28,108 bases of DNA. It comes from Candidatus Omnitrophota bacterium. Lineage in GTDB: Bacteria; Omnitrophota; Koll11; Duberdicusellales; 4484-171. The stretch is taken from NCBI GenBank assembly GCA_030692055.1, contig JAUYCY010000037.1, positions 1-28,108 of the forward strand, written 5' to 3'. This document shows positions 15,284-20,904 of the stretch, one piece after another. The position numbers and the translations under genes are program-made. How positions within the stretch are numbered: the stretch's first letter is position 1; each line of letters opens with the position of its first letter. Under the pieces are notes generated by a model. The model was not told the DNA's origin. It ran no database searches and worked only from the letters and a program-made list of their open reading frames with translations.

Positions 15284-16804
15284 ATGGGAAATATCAGCTT
15301 AACGACAAAAGAAAAGAAGCTCTCAAGCCTTATCTTAGCGCTTACTTTTGCGTTTGTCCTTTTCTACAATATATTTATTCAATTCCTTTCGCCCGCTTTA
15401 TATGAGGGTGATAGCTATTACCATGTAGCAGTCGCTAATTTCATAAAGAATTTCGGCCCTCGCTACGAATTCCGGTGGGCTCAATTTTCTACGTTCACGA
15501 ATTCATTTTCAGATAAAGATTTTTTATTCCATGTATTTATTATTCCCTTTTTATATCTTACCAACAATATCTTACTGGCAGCGAAATTAGCTGTTGTATT
15601 CTATAATGCTTTATTTCTGCTGGTTTACGCTTTTATCATACGCAAATACATTCCAAATTTGTTGGCGGCCTGTTTATTGTTGTACTTGATTTTCTCGTTT
15701 AATTTTTCTATTTATTTTCTGTATCTTAGGCCAGCCACCTTAGCAAATATTTTTACCATATTAGGTATTTATTTTCTTATAAATAAAAAATGGGTAAAGT
15801 TATTTATTTTGTCATTATTGTATCCGCTCGCGCATATATCATTTTTTATGATTATAGTTTTCGCGGTCGTCTGTGAGGCTGTAAGATATATACTAACAGA
15901 TGAGTTTTTCTTTAAAAATATTTATTTTGCAACTATCGGTAGCTTACTTGGCTGTTTTCTTCATCCTAACTACCCTCATAATTGGACCTCTATTTATCTT
16001 AATGCATATTTAGTACCTTTGTATTCCATAAAAGATATAGGATTTGACTTTGGCGGAGAACTATTTTCTTATTCCTTAAAAAAGGCTATAATTGATAATT
16101 TTGCTTTATTTTTTACTTTTAATATAGTTTTATGGATGCTTTTTATAAAAAGAATAAAGGTAAGCCTGTCTACGCTTATGTGGTGGGGTTGCACTAATGT
16201 CTACATGATATTTTCATTTTTAAGCAATAGGAACTGGTATACAACAAATGTTTTGTTTTTTATTTTTTTTGCATCTTATATAAAAGACTGGCTGAGCCTC
16301 AAAGAACGTAAGGAAGCTTTATCAAAAATAAGAATTTCTATCATAACCTATGCTTTTGTTTTTCTTCTATTTATCGCATTCAGCTATAAAGAGGTTACAA
16401 GGTCTGTAAGGCAGATGGTGACGCTAAGCAGCTCTTATGAAAGATTCGGGAATTGGATGAAGCTTCATATTCCCGAAGGTGAGACTATATACCATTCCTC
16501 ATGGGGAGATTCCCCTTATTTTATATGCTTAAATCCTAAGAACAATTATTTTGTAGTCCTTGATCCTATTTATATGTTCGCTTATTCACCAGAAAAATAT
16601 AAACTTTATACAGATTTAAAAAAAGGCAAGATAGACAAGCCCAGTGAGGTCTTAAGCAAAACATTTAAAGTCAAATATGGCTTCGTCCGCCAAAAGACAA
16701 AATTGTCCCGTTTGATTAAAGAAGATCATACTCATTTTAAGGTTCTTTACGATGATGGGTGGGGGATTGTTTTTGAGGTGATGAATAACGAGAAAAAAGC
16801 TTAA
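15284..16804 (+). CDS. Polytopic membrane protein, GT-C glycosyltransferase-like
   Basis: 506 residues with about 10-12 hydrophobic segments across the first 370 residues, then a soluble C-terminal domain. After the first transmembrane segment, in the predicted first periplasmic loop, is YEGDSYYHVAVANF. An acidic residue followed by aromatic residues and His in this loop is typical of GT-C fold enzymes (STT3, ArnT, mannosyltransferases) that use lipid-phosphate sugars. The C-terminal part has SWGDSPYFICLNPKN, also seen in such proteins. Donor and acceptor are unknown. The stop codon TAA is the first part of structured element B. Confidence 0.6.
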   Translation: MGNISLTTKEKKLSSLILALTFAFVLFYNIFIQFLSPALYEGDSYYHVAVANFIKNFGPRYEFRWAQFSTFTNSFSDKDFLFHVFIIPFLYLTNNILLAAKLAVVFYNALFLLVYAFIIRKYIPNLLAACLLLYLIFSFNFSIYFLYLRPATLANIFTILGIYFLINKKWVKLFILSLLYPLAHISFFMIIVFAVVCEAVRYILTDEFFFKNIYFATIGSLLGCFLHPNYPHNWTSIYLNAYLVPLYSIKDIGFDFGGELFSYSLKKAIIDNFALFFTFNIVLWMLFIKRIKVSLSTLMWWGCTNVYMIFSFLSNRNWYTTNVLFFIFFASYIKDWLSLKERKEALSKIRISIITYAFVFLLFIAFSYKEVTRSVRQMVTLSSSYERFGNWMKLHIPEGETIYHSSWGDSPYFICLNPKNNYFVVLDPIYMFAYSPEKYKLYTDLKKGKIDKPSEVLSKTFKVKYGFVRQKTKLSRLIKEDHTHFKVLYDDGWGIVFEVMNNEKKA

Positions 16805-17102
16805 ACCCGAATTTTGCGATAGAAAAGCAGTTATTACATAACTACTTGCACCATCAATGGTTAGTACAATGGGTAATGTATCTAAATGGTGCATCGCAAA
16901 ATTCGCCTACCTTAATATTTATATTAAGGATGGCCGCCCTAATTTTATAAACATAAGTTTATAGGTTATGCGTAAACTAATGAATAAAATCAATGGTTTT
17001 CTTAATGCCTTACCTTTCAATAAAATTAGGGCGGGGTTAACCCCGCCCCTTCTTTCGAAGGGGCGGCCCGAAGGGCAGATTTTTCTAATGAAAATCTGGG
17101 TT
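16804..17102 (+). repeat. Large composite hairpin element, copy B
   Basis: A 299-bp element with the same order of parts as copy A. It starts on the upstream stop codon (TTAAACCCGAA) and ends in GGGTT (17098-17102). CGAATTTTGCGAT (16808-16820) pairs with ATCGCAAAATTCG (16893-16905) and encloses GCACCAT/ATGGTGC. CCTAATTTT (16938-16946) pairs with AAAATTAGG (17022-17030). Then come the palindrome GGGGTTAACCCC (17033-17044), GCCCC/GGGGC around TTCTTTCGAA, a CCCGAAGGG loop and GATTTT/AAAATC. Stem sequences differ from copy A but still pair. An in-frame extension of pyrE runs through it and is rejected. Confidence 0.8.
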
Positions 17103-17147
17103 AAAATATTCGATATCTTTATGCCTAATCAGTGTAATTATATAAAA

Positions 17148-17681
17148 ATGAGAAATAAATTACTTACTTTATTAAAAAATGATGCCTTATATAAGGGCGA
17201 AGTAAAACTTTCTTCAGGAAAAATTAGCAACTTCTACATAGACGTACGTCGAGTGAGTTTGGCTTCCCAAGGAGTTTATTTAATTTCAAATTTGGTTTGG
17301 GGCCTTATTAAAGAGGACAATATTACGGCTATAGGCGGGCCTACCTTAGGTGCAGATCCCATCGTGGCAGGGGTATGCATGCTTGCCCATAAAGATAAAA
17401 GAGAGTTGAAAGGATTTCTCATCCGAAAAACCCCCAAAGAACATGGTCGTCAACAACTGATTGAAGGCAAGGAGCTGGCAAGCGGAGAAAGAGTAGTGAT
17501 AATTGACGATGTAGCCACTAGCGGTTCTTCTTTGGTAAAAGCAGTTGAGACTTTACAAAAAGAAAAGATAAGTGTAGTTAAGGCAATAGTAGTGATAGAT
17601 AGAGAAGAAGGCGCAAAAGAAAATCTTGCCAAAGTTAACTGTCCTCTCGTTTCGCTTTTTACTAAGAGCGATTTCTTTTAA
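17148..17681 (+). CDS. pyrE: Orotate phosphoribosyltransferase PyrE
   Basis: 177 residues. PyrE transfers phosphoribosyl from PRPP to orotate to give OMP in pyrimidine synthesis. The substrate loop YKGEVKLSSGKISNFYIDVR, the flexible catalytic loop region (LIRKTPKEHGRQQLIEG) and the PRPP-binding motif VVIIDDVATSGSS are intact. ATG 17148 is chosen because upstream in-frame codons from 16968 run through element B and show no similarity. TGTAAT at 17133-17138, 9 nt before ATG, could be the -10 box of a leaderless transcript. No other pyr gene is adjacent. The stop codon abuts a CACAGAT repeat. Confidence 0.93.
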   Translation: MRNKLLTLLKNDALYKGEVKLSSGKISNFYIDVRRVSLASQGVYLISNLVWGLIKEDNITAIGGPTLGADPIVAGVCMLAHKDKRELKGFLIRKTPKEHGRQQLIEGKELASGERVVIIDDVATSGSSLVKAVETLQKEKISVVKAIVVIDREEGAKENLAKVNCPLVSLFTKSDFF

Positions 17682-17722
17682 ACACAGATGATCACAGATT
17701 GGAAAACAGATGATCACAGATA
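17681..17722 (+). repeat. CACAGAT-type repeat between pyrE and the M48 gene
   Basis: ACACAGATGATCACAGATT and a second CAGATGATCACAGAT follow the pyrE stop directly. The open start of the M48 frame (ATG 17710) lies inside it. A related block lies after the M48 gene at 18606-18653. Confidence 0.7.
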
Positions 17723-18606
17723 TTTATCCGAAAATCAAAAAGCGAGCATCAAAAGGTAAAAATATAACTTTTATTTTCAAACTTCCATCTTTTTTCGTTT
17801 CCGTCCTACATCCTACGTTCCACGTCCTACGTTTTCCGGTCTTTGGTCTTTGGTCTTTGGTCTTTGGTCTGTTTTCGACCGGTTGCGTTACCACCGAATA
17901 TGATGTTGGTACCCACAAGCAAGATATTATGTTCTATTCTACGGAAAAAGAGGTTGCCTTGGGGCAAAATATTGCTAAGGAAGTCGCTAAACAGTTTAAA
18001 ATTTCTAACAGTCCCTATGATATTGAAAGGGTAAATAAAGTAGGAAGGCGGATAGCGGATATTTGTGACCGCAAAGAAATAGCTTATTACTTTTACGTAA
18101 TTGAAGCAGATGAAAAAGGAGAATCGCAGAAAAACGCCATTAGCCTTCCCGGCGGTTATGTCTATATTTTTAAAGGGCTGCTCGATGAGCTCAGCGACGA
18201 TGAGCTTGCTTTTGTCCTTGCGCATGAAATCGGCCACGTAGTTTCGCGCCACGTAATAAAGAAACTTCAGGCAGCCATGGGTTATAATCTTTTAATTGTT
18301 GCGTCTGGGGCTGTCAGCCGTGACCCGCAGTTTACGCAAGGCCTTTCCTATGCGCTTGCCCAGATTATGGCAGCATACTCCAGAGAAGATGAGTTTAATG
18401 CCGATGAACTGGCTGTAAAATACGCACAAATCTGTAAATATAACCCTAAGGCCGGGATAGAAGTTTTAGAGAAACTTTACAAAGAGAACAAAAAGGAACT
18501 GCGTCCTATTTCTTATTTCAGGACACATCCTTACACTGCACAACGTATAAGGCATATCAAGGAAGTCCTACGCCTGCCGCTTGGCGTTGCGGATTACATT
18601 AACTAA
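17710..18606 (+). CDS. M48-family zinc metallopeptidase, putative lipoprotein
   Basis: 298 residues as an open frame. The peptidase domain has the zinc motif HEIGH with context LAFVLAHEIGHVVSRH and the third-ligand region SREDEFNADELAVKYA, as in the BepA/LoiP-like M48 periplasmic group. The N-terminus is unusual. A hydrophobic stretch VFGLWSLVFGLFSTGC looks like a lipoprotein signal with Cys in a loose lipobox (S-T-G-C), but it is encoded by a heptanucleotide tandem repeat (17838-17870), and the start region is CACAGAT repeat. The true start is uncertain. The mature domain from about CVTTEYDVGTHK on is solid. Likely role: outer-membrane protein quality control (family inference). Confidence 0.85.
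   Translation: MITDIYPKIKKRASKGKNITFIFKLPSFFVSVLHPTFHVLRFPVFGLWSLVFGLFSTGCVTTEYDVGTHKQDIMFYSTEKEVALGQNIAKEVAKQFKISNSPYDIERVNKVGRRIADICDRKEIAYYFYVIEADEKGESQKNAISLPGGYVYIFKGLLDELSDDELAFVLAHEIGHVVSRHVIKKLQAAMGYNLLIVASGAVSRDPQFTQGLSYALAQIMAAYSREDEFNADELAVKYAQICKYNPKAGIEVLEKLYKENKKELRPISYFRTHPYTAQRIRHIKEVLRLPLGVADYIN
17838..17870 (+). repeat. Heptanucleotide tandem repeat (GGTCTTT)
   Basis: Four full GGTCTTT units (17838-17865) plus GGTCT, inside the predicted signal peptide of the M48 protein. Since 7 is not a multiple of 3, loss or gain of one unit would shift the frame. Confidence 0.9.
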
Positions 18607-18653
18607 TAAACCGCGGATTATCACAGATGAAAAATCGCAGATAACCACAGATA
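18606..18653 (+). repeat. CACAGAT-type repeat after the M48 gene
   Basis: ATTATCACAGATGA, then CGCAGATAACCACAGATAAA, in the same orientation as the block at 17681-17722, so the M48 gene is bracketed by directly oriented copies. Confidence 0.65.
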
Positions 18654-18800
18654 AACCCAACTTTTGCGTTAGCAAAAGAGTCCCGACGAATGTCGGGACA
18701 AACTTGGGTTCATCCACTGCTTTCGTTTGAGAATACAAGCATTTCGCATTAGATAAAAGTATTTATTTCGTAAAAAGCCTTGGAACTTTTTATTACATTA
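18654..18800 (-). repeat. Dispersed structured element, copy E2
   Basis: Read on the minus strand, the core (18711-18798) matches window positions about 3-89 at roughly 80% by eye. The variable part is a three-way junction: closing stem AACCCAA (18654-18660) with TTGGGTT (18704-18710), hairpin CTTTTGC/GCAAAAG (18661-18678) and hairpin GTCCCGAC/GTCGGGAC (18680-18699). TAAAAAG/CTTTTTA (about 18771-18792) is a further stem within the core. Confidence 0.75.
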
Positions 18801-18895
18801 CGAATGCGTGATAACGTGTTATTTGGCAAAACGTTACAGATTACAGAAACAGCCTAATGCACAATCTCGGATAAATAGCTGCGATCATCTATGTT

Positions 18896-19843
18896 TTAGG
18901 TGAGATTTTTTATCACTATAAGAAAGGACATGCTTAAAGAGTTGTGCAGGATATGAAATATGATGGGGCTCGCTATATTTTGTGTTCGTTCATATATATA
19001 GCACATAGCCGCACTTAATATAAATAACGGAAAGATTTCTTGCGGATTTCTGTGTAACATAGCAAAAATAGAAGAAACTATTAGTGCCGAAGCCACAAAA
19101 CCATATTTTTGTTTTGCCAAATTATATAAAAACCCTCTAAAAAACAATTCTTCAGCCAAAGGCCCGAATAAGATAATTTGTAATAATAAAATTGAGACTA
19201 AAAAGTTATCCTTTAAGGATAAAAATAGCCCTATAACGGGATTCAAGGAAAATCTCATACCCATTTTTTCTAAAATTGAGTAATTTAAAAAAAATAGGCC
19301 TAGTATCACCGGTAATATTGTAATGTAAGACTTCAGCGTAAAAGAAAAACATCTCTTTTTTAAATTAAAACCAAAAGTTTTTAAAGAAATAAATTTCATA
19401 ATTATCATTATCACCCCTACCTCAACGGCAAAATTCAAAAATAAAGGAAGAGCTTTTATGTTAATTTTCCATTTTGGCAACAATATGATAATTTCAAAAA
19501 GATACGTTACTAAAATAAGTAAAATAATAGAAAGGATAAGCTTACTTGCGTTTTCCTCGGATAGCGTAAAGCGTGACTGTTGCACCGCGATAGGTAGGAT
19601 TTTTTTTCTAAAATTTCTGATTGTAAATGAAATGAGATTGCCAAAACCAATAATAAGAATAGCAAGATAGATTACGGTAAGAATTTCCAAAACAGAGCTA
19701 TTAGGATTTTTTAAGAGTTTAAGAGTATCTAAAGAAAGCTTTAGCTCTTTATGGGGTGGAGTGGGAAGAATGGCTTGCAGAGAAATTATGGCAATCAAAC
19801 AAGGCAGCGTTAGAAGAATGTATATATTTCTTTTTTTATTCAT
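18896..19843 (-). CDS. CPBP-family intramembrane metalloprotease
   Basis: 315 residues with about eight transmembrane segments. The C-terminal CPBP (Rce1-like/Abi) domain has its three motifs: EELFFRGFLY (EExxxR), FAMLH (FxxxH) and HILHNS (HxxxN). The N-terminal half is a hydrophobic extension without recognised domains. Family members are membrane-embedded proteases linked to prenyl-protein processing, bacteriocin immunity or peptide maturation; no substrate gene is visible here. It is the first gene of a minus-strand block and has no close partner. Confidence 0.85.
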   Translation of the reverse strand: MNKKRNIYILLTLPCLIAIISLQAILPTPPHKELKLSLDTLKLLKNPNSSVLEILTVIYLAILIIGFGNLISFTIRNFRKKILPIAVQQSRFTLSEENASKLILSIILLILVTYLFEIIILLPKWKINIKALPLFLNFAVEVGVIMIIMKFISLKTFGFNLKKRCFSFTLKSYITILPVILGLFFLNYSILEKMGMRFSLNPVIGLFLSLKDNFLVSILLLQIILFGPLAEELFFRGFLYNLAKQKYGFVASALIVSSIFAMLHRNPQEIFPLFILSAAMCYIYERTQNIASPIIFHILHNSLSMSFLIVIKNLT

Positions 19844-19981
19844 GATAAAATTTGTGCATAGTAAAAATTTTAAAAGGCTAATCGTAGACGCCAGGCGAAC
19901 CTATCGACACTTCCTTGTCATACAAAAAAGGTGTTTTGTCAAAACGTTAATAAAATACCGTGCGCGAACTCCATTCCAAAA

Positions 19982-20497
19982 TTATTTGTTCAATCTCAGA
20001 TTAGTCAACACCAACTGAACAATTGGATGTGGCCATGATTCGTAGCCAATAAGTCCTGGCTCGACTGGCAATATGCTTGTTTTAAAAATGCCTTTCTTAC
20101 CCGGGATAGCCGTCTTGGCGTCAAGATATAGCTTCTGTTTCAATTTGCTTTCTATCTTCAAAATCATTATTTGGCTTCCGTCTTCCTTAATTTCTTGGGT
20201 AAATCGCAATGCAATGTCGGCTTTTTGTGGATCTTTTTGATATTTTAAGCTAACAATTTTATTGTCCTTAATATCCACATCAGCTCCGAAAGATTCACCG
20301 GGAAAAAGGTATATATCGCCATTGTGAACATAGGGAATCTTGTCATAAGATGCCTCGTAATAATTTTCTTTATCAATATGAAGCTTAAGAGTAAAAGGAG
20401 CGCGAAAAACAACCTCATCCGTTACAGTTTTTGGCTTGGCCTGTGGATCATCTCCGGCGTACGCGTTTAGAGCGAACGCAAGGGATAGAATAGTCAT
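19982..20497 (-). CDS. Exported protein of unknown function
   Basis: 171 residues from ATG 20497. A hydrophobic signal-like segment (MTILSLAFALNAYAG) is followed by a soluble, mostly beta-predicted domain (FRAPFTLKLHIDKENYY, VHNGDIYLFPGESFGADVDI, SQIMILKIESKLKQKLYLDA). No known family is recognised. Start choice is a problem: the strong AAAGGAGG lies about 23 nt before this ATG but only 5 nt before an in-frame ATA (20510-20512), and starting there would add the positive charge (IRYVT) a signal peptide normally needs. The frame is open to ATG 20572. The role is unknown. Confidence 0.6.
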   Translation of the reverse strand: MTILSLAFALNAYAGDDPQAKPKTVTDEVVFRAPFTLKLHIDKENYYEASYDKIPYVHNGDIYLFPGESFGADVDIKDNKIVSLKYQKDPQKADIALRFTQEIKEDGSQIMILKIESKLKQKLYLDAKTAIPGKKGIFKTSILPVEPGLIGYESWPHPIVQLVLTNLRLNK

Positions 20498-20604
20498 TGT
20501 GACATACCTTATATATGCGCCTCCTTTGTAGAAATAGTTCGAATCCCTGACAACTCGAGTCCCAAAAATCACTTATTCTCATTGGGGGGGGTACTTAAAA
20601 AATA

Positions 20605-20699
20605 TGGCGGAGAGGGGGAGATTTGAACTCCCGGTCCCGCTTTTGGCAGGACTTCCGATTTCGAGTCGGACGCTTTCAACCGGGCTCAGCCACCTCTCC
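20605..20699 (-). tRNA. tRNA-Ser (anticodon CGA)
   Basis: On the minus strand GGAGAGG (20699-20693) pairs with CCTCTCC (20615-20609), followed by G and an encoded CCA (20607-20605). The anticodon arm is TCCGA-CTCGAAA-TCGGA, giving CGA. A long variable arm and a T arm with GTTCAAATC are present, as expected for tRNA-Ser. Confidence 0.95.
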
Positions 20700-20728
20700 A
20701 GTTAAAATTTACTATAAAATTAACTCTA

Positions 20729-20836
20729 CCGGTTTTTCCGCCAAAATTTATCGAGTAAATTTTGGCGAGACCTCGCCTAATCAAATATTAAGGTGGCGGG
20801 CGAGACCGGCGCATTCAACCACTCTGCCACCTCTCC
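20729..20836 (-). pseudogene. Broken tRNA-Ser(CGA): 5' half split in the anticodon loop
   Basis: Reading the minus strand from 20836: acceptor GGAGAGG, a D arm (TGGCAGAGTGGTTGAATGC), then anticodon stem CCGGT and loop CTCG. After about 66 inserted bases come AAAA and ACCGG (20733-20729), which would complete the stem. Removing the insert restores loop CTCGAAA. The insert contains CGCCAAAATTTA/TAAATTTTGGCG and GGCGAG/CTCGCC hairpins. No variable arm, T arm or 3' acceptor strand follows, so this is not a functional tRNA. It lies just upstream of the intact tRNA-Ser on the same strand. Confidence 0.75.
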
Positions 20837-20875
20837 ATAATCATTATTCTCTACCAAACTTCCTTATTTTTCGTC

Positions 20876-20903
20876 GGCACTGAGCTTATATAAGCGAAGT
20901 GCC
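20876..20903 (-). repeat. TTCG/CTCA-loop hairpin
   Basis: Stem GGCAC/GTGCC with the 18-nt loop TGAGCTTATATAAGCGAA; read on the minus strand the loop is TTCG-N10-CTCA. It lies directly after the stop of the restriction-modification gene and could end its transcript. Confidence 0.6.
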
Positions 20904-20904
20904 T

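Noticed and set aside
16968..17147. Longer PyrE N-terminus
   Set aside because: The added 60 residues come from element B; PyrE homology begins at MRNKLL.
20527..20565. TTCGAATCCCTGAC, like the 3' side of a tRNA T arm, near tRNA-Ser
   Set aside because: No pairing T-stem strand or acceptor partner is present.
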